The notes below the pieces were generated by a model. The model saw only the letters and a list, made by a program, of their open reading frames with translations, was not told the origin of the DNA and made no database searches. Of a stretch of 64,000 nt of DNA, positions 7,756 to 17,909 are shown in pieces (within the stretch, counting starts at the first letter, position 1; each line of letters begins with the position of its first letter). Position numbers and translations under genes: made by a program. This stretch comes from Myxococcales bacterium (GTDB lineage: Bacteria > Myxococcota_A > Polyangia > Haliangiales > Haliangiaceae). Location of the stretch: contig CANKMW010000033.1 of assembly GCA_947483555.1 (NCBI GenBank), forward strand, positions 1-64,000. The letters run 5' to 3'.

Positions 7756-8165
7756 CGTATCGGGTTTCCGGCCGGTCGCCGCTCGGCGAGGTCCGCCATC
7801 GCTTCGTGATCGGGCGCCGCGCGCGCTACCTCGGCAGCGCCAACGCCGTCGCCCGTCCCGGCCCGCTGTCGCCGGGCGGCCTGGTGATGCCGGCCGTCGG
7901 GCGCGCCGCGGCGTTGCCCGCCACCCGACGCGCACCCAGCGGCTGGGTCGAGGTCTGCGACCACGGCCTGCGGGTCCGGACCCCGGACGGCCTGCTCGAG
8001 CTGGCCTGGGACCAGATCACCGACGTGCGCCGCATCTCCGATGCCTCCGGGCTGATCTCCGTCGTGGTGTGCGGCGTCCATGGCGAGGAGGTCGCCTTCG
8101 ACCGCACCCTGCGCGGCCTCGACGACCTGGGGGACCGGCTCCTGGGCTTCCTGAGATCTCGATAG
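7752..8165 (+). CDS. Small cytoplasmic protein, possible bacterial PH-like domain
   Basis: The 137-residue product has a basic N-terminal half and a C-terminal half (WVEVCDHGLRVRTPDGLLELAWDQITDV) with the strand pattern and W-D-x-I motif seen in bacterial PH-like domains, ending in a helix GLDDLGDRLLGFLRSR. There is no signal peptide or membrane segment. Its ATG overlaps the stop of the 22-codon frame at 7687-7755, so it is probably translated by coupling. The function is unknown, and the PH assignment is only a resemblance. Confidence 0.6.
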   Translation: MTYRVSGRSPLGEVRHRFVIGRRARYLGSANAVARPGPLSPGGLVMPAVGRAAALPATRRAPSGWVEVCDHGLRVRTPDGLLELAWDQITDVRRISDASGLISVVVCGVHGEEVAFDRTLRGLDDLGDRLLGFLRSR

Positions 8166-8258
8166 GTTGAGCGACGCAGTGCTTCACCGACATCGATGGT
8201 CGCGTGATCCCGCCCTTCGAGATGTAGCTCATCGGCGTCGACGAGACCGCCGATGCGG

Positions 8259-10094
8259 CTACGGATGCGGCTGCCGATGCGGATGCGGCTGCGGATCCGG
8301 ATCCGCACCGTCGAGGCGCAGGCGCGCGACCGTGAACGGCGCATCGATGCCCTTGAGGGTGACGCTCCGCTCCTCGATCACCCGCGCGCCACCGAGCTGG
8401 CCTCGATTCTCCAGCTCGCGGGCAAGTCCGACCAGGGCGATGACGTCGCCGTCGCTGCCGGCGGCCTCGAAACGCTGCGCCACGTTCACGGTCTGTCCGA
8501 AGTAGTCGAGCCGGCCATCGCGGGTGACCGCGAAGCAGGGACCGGCGTGGACACCGACCTTGAGTCCGGGCGCACCGTCGCCGGCCAGCGCGGCCACGTC
8601 GGCGTGCGCGGCCTGGATCGCGATCGCCGCCCGCAGCGCGTCGGCGTCGTCGGTGAACGCCGCCATCACCGAGTCGCCCATGGTCTTCACCCGCGTGCCG
8701 CCGTGGGCAGCGGCGATCGCAGCGGTCGACTCGGCGTGGTCGTGCACGTAGGCATAGGCACGGCTATCGCCGACCCGCGTGTAGTACGCGGTGCTGCCGC
8801 ATAGATCGGTGAAGAGGAAGGCCATGCGGGCGACGGCCAGCTCGACGCCCGGACGCAGCACCTCGCCGGAGAACAGGCAGCGGAAGGCGGGCAGGGTGCT
8901 GACGTGGAGCCCGGTCGCGGCCAGGCTGGCCCACTCGAGATGCTCGAGCTTGACGTGACGCTCCTCGCCGAGGAGATCGTGGACGGTGAGCTCGGCGTGC
9001 GGCGCGACGCCCACGTGGTCGGGCGCGATCACGGTGCCGGCCTCGAGCGTCACCTGGTGCGGGCCGGTCGAGATCACGTCGACGCTGGCGGCGGCGCCAC
9101 CGCGCACGTAGATGCGGCAGCGGCCCTCGGGCGGCGCGCGCAGCACGGCGGTGCCGTGGGCGCGAAGGATGGCCTGCTCGATCACGTGGGGGGTCCGGAA
9201 CGGCCCGCCGATGCAGTACGGACCATCGGGCAGGCGGCGGATGGCGCGGGCCGGGCGCAGCACCACCTCGACCGCGCGATCGAGATCCACCGCCGAGGTC
9301 AGGTCGCACAGATGACAGTGCACCTTCGCGTCGAGGGCGGCCAGGGTCTCGGCCTGGGCCGCGGCCACCCGGCAGCTCGGACAGATCACTTCCCAGCGCA
9401 GCTCGAGCAACCCCGCGCTCACCGCCTCGAGGCAGAGCGTGAGCACCTCGCGCCGTTCGACACCCCAGCGGGCCGCGACCACGTAGGGACGCACGTGCGC
9501 CGCCTCGAGGTCCGGTGCGCCCAGCACCTCGTCGATGAGGCGAGGCACCAGCGCGCGGCGGTCGCCGCCGACCGTCGCCTCGAGGCGCGCGCGCGCCTCG
9601 CGCACGGCCGCAGAGTTCAGGCGAGGCGGCGCGTCCTCGTACGCCGGCCGCCCGCGGCCGATCTGCGCGTCGATGCGCGCGATGAGCGCCGCCGCGCCGC
9701 GGATCGTGCCGCGCGCGCGCAGGCGCAGGATCGGCGCGAGGAGCGGCGAGCGCGGCGTGGCGGTCAGCGTGACGGTGATGCGGCTACCGCCGCCGTCACG
9801 TTCGGCGAGCTCGAAGGCGAGCTCGTAGTGGCGCAGCGGTCCGCTGCGCATGAGCCGGCTGATGACCAGGTGCTCGGGCCGCCGCCACTCGAAGGGACGC
9901 TCCTCGAAGACCAGCTCGAAGCCGGCCGAGCGCGTCGACATGAGGTAGCGAGCGGCGCCGGCACCCTCGATCGGATCGAAGCGCACCGGTTGCCCTCCCA
10001 GCGCCTTGCTGAAGCGGTGGGTCTCGGCCAGCGCCAGCCACATGGCGTCGCGCGGCGCTGCACACTCGACCTCCCGCACCACGCGGATCGCCAT
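8259..10094 (-). CDS. START-like + DUF5939-type region + class III cyclase (paralogue of 2364-4232)
   Basis: This 611-residue protein repeats the architecture of the cyclase at 2364-4232: an N-terminal SRPBCC-like domain beginning VECAAPRDAMWLALAE, a helical linker, a Zn-ribbon-like region (CPSC...CHLC) and a C-terminal class III cyclase domain with FTDLCGST and KTMGDSVMAAF metal-binding aspartates and LDYFGQTVN. Both metal sites are intact, so cyclic-nucleotide synthesis is expected. The last 14 residues (DPDPQPHPHRQPHP) come from a GC-rich hexamer array at the 3' end of the gene. The ATG at 10094 is the first in-frame start matching the domain boundary. Confidence 0.9.
   Translation of the reverse strand: MAIRVVREVECAAPRDAMWLALAETHRFSKALGGQPVRFDPIEGAGAARYLMSTRSAGFELVFEERPFEWRRPEHLVISRLMRSGPLRHYELAFELAERDGGGSRITVTLTATPRSPLLAPILRLRARGTIRGAAALIARIDAQIGRGRPAYEDAPPRLNSAAVREARARLEATVGGDRRALVPRLIDEVLGAPDLEAAHVRPYVVAARWGVERREVLTLCLEAVSAGLLELRWEVICPSCRVAAAQAETLAALDAKVHCHLCDLTSAVDLDRAVEVVLRPARAIRRLPDGPYCIGGPFRTPHVIEQAILRAHGTAVLRAPPEGRCRIYVRGGAAASVDVISTGPHQVTLEAGTVIAPDHVGVAPHAELTVHDLLGEERHVKLEHLEWASLAATGLHVSTLPAFRCLFSGEVLRPGVELAVARMAFLFTDLCGSTAYYTRVGDSRAYAYVHDHAESTAAIAAAHGGTRVKTMGDSVMAAFTDDADALRAAIAIQAAHADVAALAGDGAPGLKVGVHAGPCFAVTRDGRLDYFGQTVNVAQRFEAAGSDGDVIALVGLARELENRGQLGGARVIEERSVTLKGIDAPFTVARLRLDGADPDPQPHPHRQPHP
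8262..8305. repeat. Short hexamer array at the 3' end of the cyclase gene
   Basis: GGATGC/GGCTGC hexamers (cggatgcggctgccgatgcg and following) occupy the last codons of the cyclase gene and encode its Asp/Pro/Gln/His tail. Confidence 0.55.
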
Positions 10095-10236
10095 GACCCG
10101 ATCATGGTGTCACGGTCACGGCCGCTGCGGCAGCCCGCGAGCGCGACATGGGTGCGGCTTTGATGCAGCGTCGTGTCAGTCGCGGTCTGTGAGCGGGCGT
10201 GATGAACCACCGTCGTCCAGCGACGCGGCGTTGCTC

Positions 10237-10242
10237 TATCGT
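10237..10242 (+). promoter_or_regulatory. -10 box TATCGT, leaderless type
   Basis: TATCGT lies exactly 6 nt before ATG 10249, so transcription would begin at or next to the start codon. Confidence 0.45.
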
Positions 10243-10248
10243 GACGCC

Positions 10249-10785
10249 ATGAAGCGCATCGCCGCGATCGTCGCCGTCGTGATCCTCGCCGGGCACAGCA
10301 TGGCGAGCGCGGATCCGCCCGGCGAGACGCCGGCGACGCGCGCCGGGCCCAAGCGCAGGTCGACGGCGTTCCTCGTCACGCTCGCCGCGACGTCAGGGCC
10401 GCTGATGCTGAGCGCCCTCGGGGGCGAGAGCTGCGACGGCGAGGCGTGTGCAGCCACGTTCGGCATGATCGGCATCGCCGGCATGGTGCTCGGCCCGTCG
10501 GCCGGACACTGGTACGCCGGCGAGGGCGTGACCACGGGGCTGGTCCTGCGCGCCACCGCGGCCACCGCCGTCACCTTCCTGGCGCTGCGCGATCCACGCC
10601 TCGACGACCCGGTGCCGACGATCGGCGGCCTGATCCTGGCGCTCGGCGTGTGGGAGACCGGCGTCATCTGGGACCTCGTCACCGTTCCGGGCGCGGTCCG
10701 CCGTCACAACCGCAAGCTCGATCTCGTCGTCGCCCCGGTGGTCACCGACCGCAGCGCCGGGCTCGCCCTCGTCGGGGCGTGGTAG
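10249..10785 (+). CDS. Hypothetical membrane/exported protein
   Basis: The 178-residue product has a signal peptide (MKRIAAIVAVVILAGHSMASA) followed by a Pro/Arg-rich stretch and three hydrophobic segments: FLVTLAATSGPLMLSAL, FGMIGIAGMVLGPSAG, and TIGGLILALGVWETGVIWDLV. Two Cys (SCDGEAC) lie between the first two. I do not recognise a family; similar small proteins in myxobacteria are annotated only as hypothetical. It ends 12 bases before the stop of the converging uvrC gene. The start is supported by the TATCGT box 6 nt upstream. Confidence 0.65.
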   Translation: MKRIAAIVAVVILAGHSMASADPPGETPATRAGPKRRSTAFLVTLAATSGPLMLSALGGESCDGEACAATFGMIGIAGMVLGPSAGHWYAGEGVTTGLVLRATAATAVTFLALRDPRLDDPVPTIGGLILALGVWETGVIWDLVTVPGAVRRHNRKLDLVVAPVVTDRSAGLALVGAW

Positions 10786-10796
10786 CGCCGAGATAA

Positions 10797-12707
<1,911 letters not shown>

Positions 12708-12725
12708 GGCGCGGTGGCCCGGGCC

Positions 12726-13838
12726 CTACAGGATGGCCCGGCACTCCTTCACGGTCACCATCACCAGGATGACCATGAGGATCAGGATGCCGACCATGTG
12801 CACGGTGGTCTCGACCTTGGGGTTGGCGCGCCGGCGCGTGACCAGCTCGTAGCCGAGGAACGCCAGCCGGCCGCCGTCGAGGCCGGGGAGCGGGAACAGG
12901 TTCATGATCGCGAGCAGGACGTTGAGCAGCATCATGAGCTGCAGCGCGGTCACCCATCCGGCCTCGATCGCCTTCTTGATGAAGCCGCCCATCTTGACCG
13001 GGCCGGTGACCTCGGCCTTCTCCTTGCCCTTGATGACCTGGTAGATGCCGCTGAAGTAGTCGCGGGTCTGCTGGATCGGATACCAGACGGCGTGCCCGGC
13101 GGCGGTGAACACCCCGACGTCGACCCGATCGTATTGTTCCTGCCAGTTGTCGATGCCGAGCCGCCAGCGCGGCCCGCGGCACACCTTGGGGGTGCCGTCG
13201 TTGGGATCGTCCTTCACGCCCTTCATCTCGTCGTACTTGGTCTTGACCTCGACCTCCATCGGCTTGCCGCCGCGCGCGATCGAGAGCCGGGCGACGCCGT
13301 CGCCGATCGCCGCGGTGGCGACGCACAATTCGGTGCGCTTGCCGTCGGGGCCTTTCAGGAAGATCGGCGTGCCGTTGATGGCGAGCAGGCGATCGCCGGG
13401 CTGCAGCTTGGTGGCGGCGTCGAAGTCCTTGTTCAACTTGTCGACGCCGTAATACAGGGTGCCCTCGCGCACGCCGGAGGTGGTGAACAGCAAGAACGCG
13501 AGCACGATCGCGAACAGATAGTTGGTGCCCGGGCCGGCGAAGATGGTCGCGATGCGCTGCCACACCGGCCGGTTCGGGTAGGCGGCCGTGTCATCGGGAT
13601 CGACGTCCTCGGCGATCGCCATGCCCTTGATCTCGACGAAACCGCCGAACGGGATGGGCGCCAGCTGGAACAGCGTGCCGCCCTTCGAGCGCCAGCGCAG
13701 CAGCCCGGGCCCGAAGCCGATCGAGAAGCGCTCCACGCGCATGCCGCACAGGCGGGCGACGACGAAGTGACCGGCCTCGTGGACGACGATCAGGAGCCCG
13801 AGGCCCAAGATCCCGCCGACGATCGTGAGTGCGTCCAT
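12726..13838 (-). CDS. rseP: Site-2 metalloprotease, M50 family
   Basis: The 370-residue integral membrane protease has the zinc-binding HEAGH motif in the first membrane helix (about residue 20), the GFGGFVEIKGM-like membrane-embedded strand (PFGGFVEIKG), one PDZ domain (KLQPGDRLLAINGTPIF), and the second zinc ligand in NLFPLPGLDGGR near residue 300, with a final membrane helix at the C terminus. Family members cleave anti-sigma factors or signal peptides within the membrane. It has one recognisable PDZ domain rather than the two of E. coli RseP. The ATG is preceded by TATAGT 11 nt upstream. No anti-sigma or dxr gene is adjacent; uvrC follows. Confidence 0.92.
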   Translation of the reverse strand: MDALTIVGGILGLGLLIVVHEAGHFVVARLCGMRVERFSIGFGPGLLRWRSKGGTLFQLAPIPFGGFVEIKGMAIAEDVDPDDTAAYPNRPVWQRIATIFAGPGTNYLFAIVLAFLLFTTSGVREGTLYYGVDKLNKDFDAATKLQPGDRLLAINGTPIFLKGPDGKRTELCVATAAIGDGVARLSIARGGKPMEVEVKTKYDEMKGVKDDPNDGTPKVCRGPRWRLGIDNWQEQYDRVDVGVFTAAGHAVWYPIQQTRDYFSGIYQVIKGKEKAEVTGPVKMGGFIKKAIEAGWVTALQLMMLLNVLLAIMNLFPLPGLDGGRLAFLGYELVTRRRANPKVETTVHMVGILILMVILVMVTVKECRAIL

Positions 13839-13849
13839 GGGTGCCGCCG

Positions 13850-13855
13850 ACTATA
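13850..13855 (-). promoter_or_regulatory. -10 box TATAGT for rseP-uvrC
   Basis: TATAGT on the minus strand lies 11 nt before ATG 13838, in the 55-base gap after the glycosyltransferase cluster. Confidence 0.4.
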
Positions 13856-13893
13856 GCAGCGACGTCGCGCGCCAGCCGGTCCGGAGCCGGTGC

Positions 13894-14478
13894 TCAGCCG
13901 GCGCGCGTGCTGGGGGCGCCGGCGCGGCGCGGCGCGAACAGCCCGAACAGGCGGGGACGGGGGAGCGGCGCGGCGCCGATCAGCTGGACGTCGAGCCGAA
14001 GCCCGTGCGCGGCCATGCGGCGCGCCAGGCGGCGGCGACGCGCATCACGGCTGCCGCGCAGCCCGGTGAGCGCCGGCAAGGCGCGGACGCGGTTGGCGAC
14101 GATGAAGTGGCCGTGCACCACGATGGCGTCGGTGGCACCGGCGATGATCTGCTCGATCGCCGGCGCGGCCAGCGCCAGCGAACCGAGCGCGACGTCCGGA
14201 TCGATGATCCACAAGACGCGACCCTGGGCGCGCGCGGCACCGGCATCCGCGCCGCGGCCGCGCCCCGGCGCGTGCACCACGCGCAGCTCCGGGACCTGGG
14301 CCCGCAGGAGCGCCAGCACGGCGTGCGAGTTGTCGCCGGAGTCTTCGTCGACGGCGAGGATCTCGAACGGGTGACCGAGCAACCGCAGGTGATCGGCGAG
14401 CCGCTGGATCGCGGTGCCGATCGCGTCTTCGTCGTCGGCAAACGGCACCACGACCGAGACTTCGTAGCGGACTGACAT
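13894..14478 (-). CDS. Glycosyltransferase family 2
   Basis: This 194-residue GT-A protein starts MSVRYEVSVVVPFADDEDAI, with the nucleotide-binding strand VSVVVPF, the acidic loop AVDEDSGDNS and the DxD-like motif IIDPDVALG. At 194 residues it is shorter than most GT2 enzymes; the acceptor-binding C-terminal part is replaced by an Arg-rich tail (RDARRRRLARRMAAHG), so it may be a minimal or glycosyltransferase-like protein. It is third in the cluster and lies about 80 bases downstream of the GT4 gene. The donor and acceptor are unknown. Confidence 0.75.
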   Translation of the reverse strand: MSVRYEVSVVVPFADDEDAIGTAIQRLADHLRLLGHPFEILAVDEDSGDNSHAVLALLRAQVPELRVVHAPGRGRGADAGAARAQGRVLWIIDPDVALGSLALAAPAIEQIIAGATDAIVVHGHFIVANRVRALPALTGLRGSRDARRRRLARRMAAHGLRLDVQLIGAAPLPRPRLFGLFAPRRAGAPSTRAG

Positions 14479-14557
14479 CTACGCCGCCGGAGAGAGCAGC
14501 ATCTGTGCCGCTGCGATGGCGCCCAGGTGTCCGAGTTCTACCAGGACGTTCTGGTGT

Positions 14558-15844
14558 TCAACATACTGGAATAACTTGGGCTGGGACCGAAATCGCAACG
14601 GCGGCCGGACCACTGGCCTGCGTCGCCGGCGACGCAACGGGGCCAGGTGCGTAACCCGGTTCGCGGCTCCAGTGCCGATCGAGCGCCACGCCGACGCAGG
14701 CCCAGCCAAGCGCGGCGATCGGGAGTGCGCGCGCCGGCGCATCGCTCGAGCGCGCGCTCGAGACGACATCGATCGTGCGCCCGAGCACGCGATCGAGCAC
14801 GCGATCGAGCACGCGATCGATCGCGACCGCGAGCGCGCGCGGGTCGCCGGACGGCACCAGCGTGGCGCCGTGACTCCCGAGCTCGAGCAGCCCGCCGGTC
14901 GCCGAGGCGACCAGCGGTACGCCGGCCGCGAGCGCCTCGAGCGCCGCCAGCGGCGTGCCCTCGCTGCGGCCGTCACCGAGCGGCGACGATGGCACCAGCA
15001 CGATCGCGGCTCGCGCCAGCAACGCGTCGCGCTGGTCGCTGTCGAGCCAGCCCACGAAGCGGACTCGCTCGCCGTGCGGCGCCGCCTGGGCGACGAGGGC
15101 GGTGCGCAGCGGACCGTCGCCGGCGATCACCAGCCGCGCCGGCGACCGGACGTACGCCATCGCCTCGATGGCGGTGGCGACGGCCTTGATCGGGACCAGG
15201 CGGGCCATCACCACCAGGGTTGGCGGCTCGCCGGCGGGCGGCGACGGCCGGGTCGCGCGGCGGCGCACCACGGCGGCGGTGCGCATGTCGTCGACACCCA
15301 TGGGCTGCACGATCGAGCGGGCGGCGATCCGGCGCGCCAGCGGGGCCGGGATCGCGTCGAGCGCGAGGCGGCGGAGCTGGTCCGAGGCGAACACCAGGCG
15401 GGCGTCGCGAGCGGCGAGCAGGGCCAGGACCGGAGTCAGCAAGCGCGCCCGCGCCAGCAGGTGGACGTCGCCGCCGTGGGCGATGGCGAGCAACGGGATG
15501 CGGCGCGGCGCCAGCGCCGCCGCCACCGCCGACGGCACCAGCCAGTGCGCGGCGACCGCGTCCCAGCGGCGCGCGCGCCACGCCACGGCGGCGAGCATGC
15601 GCGCCGAGAACCCGAACGCGCTCGCCAGCGCGGCCGGACGCCCGCTGGCGAGCGCGGTCTCGATGGCCTCGGGCGCGCCACCGGCGAAGAACAGGCCGGG
15701 CGTGGCCGGCAGGCCGTGACCGGCGGCGAGCAGGTCGACCGCCGCGCCGGCGTCGCGCAGGTAGCTCGCGTGGGCGGCGACGAAGCCGCCGGCGGCGTCG
15801 CCGGGCCAGCGCGGATACGACGTCGCGACGACGCCGACCCGCAT
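14558..15844 (-). CDS. Glycosyltransferase family 4
   Basis: The 428-residue protein begins MRVGVVATSYPRWPGDAAGGF, the standard N-terminal strand and acceptor loop of GT4 enzymes, and has the donor-binding half with TLVVMARLVPIKAVATAIEA, LVIAGDGPLR and the E-x7-E region GRSEGTPLAALEALAAG. It therefore uses a sugar nucleotide on a lipid- or polysaccharide-linked acceptor in the cytoplasm. The ATG overlaps the stop of the upstream GT2 gene (TGATG), showing translational coupling. A three-copy 12-base repeat encodes DRVLDRVLDRVL near the C terminus, and the last ~35 residues after the final helix look disordered. Confidence 0.85.
   Translation of the reverse strand: MRVGVVATSYPRWPGDAAGGFVAAHASYLRDAGAAVDLLAAGHGLPATPGLFFAGGAPEAIETALASGRPAALASAFGFSARMLAAVAWRARRWDAVAAHWLVPSAVAAALAPRRIPLLAIAHGGDVHLLARARLLTPVLALLAARDARLVFASDQLRRLALDAIPAPLARRIAARSIVQPMGVDDMRTAAVVRRRATRPSPPAGEPPTLVVMARLVPIKAVATAIEAMAYVRSPARLVIAGDGPLRTALVAQAAPHGERVRFVGWLDSDQRDALLARAAIVLVPSSPLGDGRSEGTPLAALEALAAGVPLVASATGGLLELGSHGATLVPSGDPRALAVAIDRVLDRVLDRVLGRTIDVVSSARSSDAPARALPIAALGWACVGVALDRHWSREPGYAPGPVASPATQASGPAAVAISVPAQVIPVC
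14782..14817. repeat. Three tandem 12-bp repeats inside the GT4 gene
   Basis: Three copies of cgagcacgcgat occur in the coding region and encode the DRVL repeats on the minus strand; the array is in frame. Confidence 0.75.
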
Positions 15845-16596
15845 CACGAAGCGCGGGTCCAGCGCGCCCGCGCCTCGCTCGCCAGCCGCGTGCTCCACGA
15901 CCGCAGCAGCACCCACGGGATGGGATGGATCGCCGTTCCCAGGTTGATGCCACTCTTCCATGCCGGGCCGTAGACCGGGCGCACCGGCACATCGACGACG
16001 CGCTGGCCGGCGACGTGCAGTCGCGACAGCAGGTCATTGGGATAGCCGTAGCGCGGAAAGAGCTGATCGAGATCGAGCGCCGCGAGCGCCGCCGCGCTGA
16101 TCGCGGTGTAGCCGCATTGCGAGTCGAACACGTGACGGTAGCCGGAGGTCAACCGGGTCGCCGCCGACAGCACGACGTTGCCGACGATCCGCGCCGGCGG
16201 CATCGCCCGCCACACCTCGGGATGGAGGAAGCGGTTGCCCTTGACGTAGTCGGCGGTGCCGTCCGCGATCGGCGCGATCACCCGGGGCAGATCGATCGGA
16301 TCCATCTGTCCATCGCCGGCCATCACCGCGATGACGTCGCAGCCCAGCGCCAGCGCGCGACGGTAGCCGCTGACGATCGCCGCTCCGACGCCGCGGTTGT
16401 GCGCGTGGGTGATCACGTCGGTCTCGCCGCGGGTCCGACCGGCGGCATCGGCGACGGCGGCGGTGGTGTCGGTCGAGGCGTCGTCGACGACGATCACGCG
16501 ATCGACGAAGCCGGGGACCGCCGCGATCGCGACGCCAACCGCGGCCTGTTCGTTGAAGGCCGGGATGACGACGGCGACGCGCGACTGCTGGTACAT
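15844..16596 (-). CDS. Glycosyltransferase family 2, dolichol-phosphate mannosyltransferase-like
   Basis: The 250-residue enzyme has AVVIPAFNEQAAV, VDDASTDTT, the HNRGVGAAIVSGY motif typical of DPM/undecaprenyl-phosphate glycosyltransferases, and the DxD-type AGDGQMDP. The SQCGYTAIS motif (DSQCGYTA) also matches this group. It probably transfers a sugar to a polyprenyl phosphate at the inner face of the membrane, supplying the two other glycosyltransferases in the cluster. No C-terminal membrane helices are present. The gene is first in the cluster and its stop overlaps the GT4 start. Confidence 0.88.
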   Translation of the reverse strand: MYQQSRVAVVIPAFNEQAAVGVAIAAVPGFVDRVIVVDDASTDTTAAVADAAGRTRGETDVITHAHNRGVGAAIVSGYRRALALGCDVIAVMAGDGQMDPIDLPRVIAPIADGTADYVKGNRFLHPEVWRAMPPARIVGNVVLSAATRLTSGYRHVFDSQCGYTAISAAALAALDLDQLFPRYGYPNDLLSRLHVAGQRVVDVPVRPVYGPAWKSGINLGTAIHPIPWVLLRSWSTRLASEARARWTRAS

Positions 16597-16709
16597 CGGT
16601 CGCGTTTGTATGCTGGTTGGCGGGCGCTCACAAGGGCGCGCACCGGCGCGGCGACCGCGAGAATCGTGTCATAGGAACGTGCTACAGCCCGGTCAGTAAG
16701 GAGCATCCC

Positions 16710-17207
16710 ATGGCCGGCGGAGTGAACAAAGTCATCCTGATCGGATACCTCGGAGCGGATCCGGACATGCGGTACACACCGAGCGGCGCGGGCGTGTGCG
16801 AGCTCCGTCTGGCCACCAGTGAAAGCTGGAAAGACAAGAACGGCCAGCGCCAGGAACGCACCGAGTGGCATCGCATCGTGGTGTGGGGCAAGACCGCCGA
16901 GATCTGCGCCAAGTACCTGGCCAAGGGCCGCCAGGTCTTCATCGAGGGTCGCATCCAGACTCGGACGTACGACGACAAGGAAGGTCAGAAGCGCTACATC
17001 ACCGAGATCATCGCCAATGACGTGCAGTTCCTGTCGGGTGGGCGTGAGGGTGCCGGCGGCGGCGCGGGCAAGCGCGGCGGCGACGAAGGACCTCCTCCTC
17101 CCGAGCCTGACTTTGGTCCCGGCGGTCCCGGCGGTGGCGGTGGCGGTGGTGGTGGTGGCAGTGGCGGGTTCGGCGGCGGCGGTCCTGACGACGACATTCC
17201 GTTCTGA
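16710..17207 (+). CDS. ssb: Single-stranded DNA-binding protein
   Basis: The 165-residue protein has the OB fold starting VNKVILIGYLGADPDMRYT, the conserved TEWHRIVVWGKTAEICAKYL and RQVFIEGRIQTRTYDDK segments, a Gly-rich linker with a ten-Gly run, and the acidic C-terminal tip DDDIPF that docks partner proteins. It binds ssDNA as a tetramer during replication and repair. The ATG is preceded by a strong AAGGAG (16698-16703) with a 6-base spacer, one of the clearest ribosome-binding sites in the window. The upstream in-frame extension is not SSB-like. Confidence 0.97.
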   Translation: MAGGVNKVILIGYLGADPDMRYTPSGAGVCELRLATSESWKDKNGQRQERTEWHRIVVWGKTAEICAKYLAKGRQVFIEGRIQTRTYDDKEGQKRYITEIIANDVQFLSGGREGAGGGAGKRGGDEGPPPPEPDFGPGGPGGGGGGGGGGSGGFGGGGPDDDIPF

Positions 17208-17291
17208 CCGATCCGATCCCCGCTCGGTCCCCGCTCGGGCCGCGGAACGGTGCGCGGATGGTCTGATCGTGCCGTCGTGACGGTCCGGAGC

Positions 17292-17297
17292 TAGGCT
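17292..17297 (+). promoter_or_regulatory. -10 box TAGGCT, leaderless type
   Basis: TAGGCT lies exactly 6 nt before GTG 17304. Confidence 0.45.
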
Positions 17298-17303
17298 GCG
17301 GTC

Positions 17304-17906
17304 GTGCGTCCGATCCTCGCCGCGCTCGCGCTCATCGCGGCCACTGCGGCGCCGGTCGGCGGCCCCGCGTTCGCCGACGAGTCGGTCGACGATGGCGGCG
17401 ACGTGGTGCCGCAACCGCACGCCCCGTATCGCGTCAACCTGCGCCTCGGCACGGCGTCGACGGATCGCAACGGCATGCCGACGGTGTGCGCCGAGGTCCG
17501 GGTGTGGGCAGACCTCGCGATCGAGAGCTGCGGCACCGGCGCCGATCTCTGGCACCAGAACGACGGCCCCGAGATGATGCACGTGCGGGCCTCGTGGGAG
17601 CTGTTCGATCGCACCACCCACCGCGGCCGCGGCGGGGTGCGCGTGGGCGCCGGCTTCGCCGAGCTCGCGGTCGGCGACGACCAGCTCGGCTTCGAGTTCG
17701 GCGATCCCGACAACCGCGATCCGGTGTCGGTCGCCGGTCCGGAGGTCGCGGTGAGCGCGCAATGGACGTTGCCGCTCGGCAAGGGGCTGCAGGCCGTCGG
17801 CACGTTCACCGGCGGCGTCGGCTATTTCAGCGGCGCGCCCAAGCTGATCTTGCCGCGTGACGAGGTCCAGCCGTTCGCCGCGTTCGATCTCGGCGTCGGC
17901 TGGTAG
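17304..17906 (+). CDS. Exported hypothetical protein, possible outer-membrane barrel
   Basis: The 200-residue product begins at a GTG with a signal peptide (MRPILAALALIAATAAPVGGPAFA). The mature part alternates hydrophobic and polar residues in strands (YRVNLRLGTAS, GVRVGAGFAELAVG, EVAVSAQWTLPLG, TFTGGVGYFSG, PFAAFDLGVGW) and ends in an aromatic, as outer-membrane beta-barrels do. Two Cys (VCAEV, ESCGTG) could form a disulfide. No named family is recognised. The start is supported by TAGGCT 6 nt upstream. It ends three bases before the stop of the converging gene. Confidence 0.7.
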   Translation: MRPILAALALIAATAAPVGGPAFADESVDDGGDVVPQPHAPYRVNLRLGTASTDRNGMPTVCAEVRVWADLAIESCGTGADLWHQNDGPEMMHVRASWELFDRTTHRGRGGVRVGAGFAELAVGDDQLGFEFGDPDNRDPVSVAGPEVAVSAQWTLPLGKGLQAVGTFTGGVGYFSGAPKLILPRDEVQPFAAFDLGVGW

Positions 17907-17909
17907 CGA

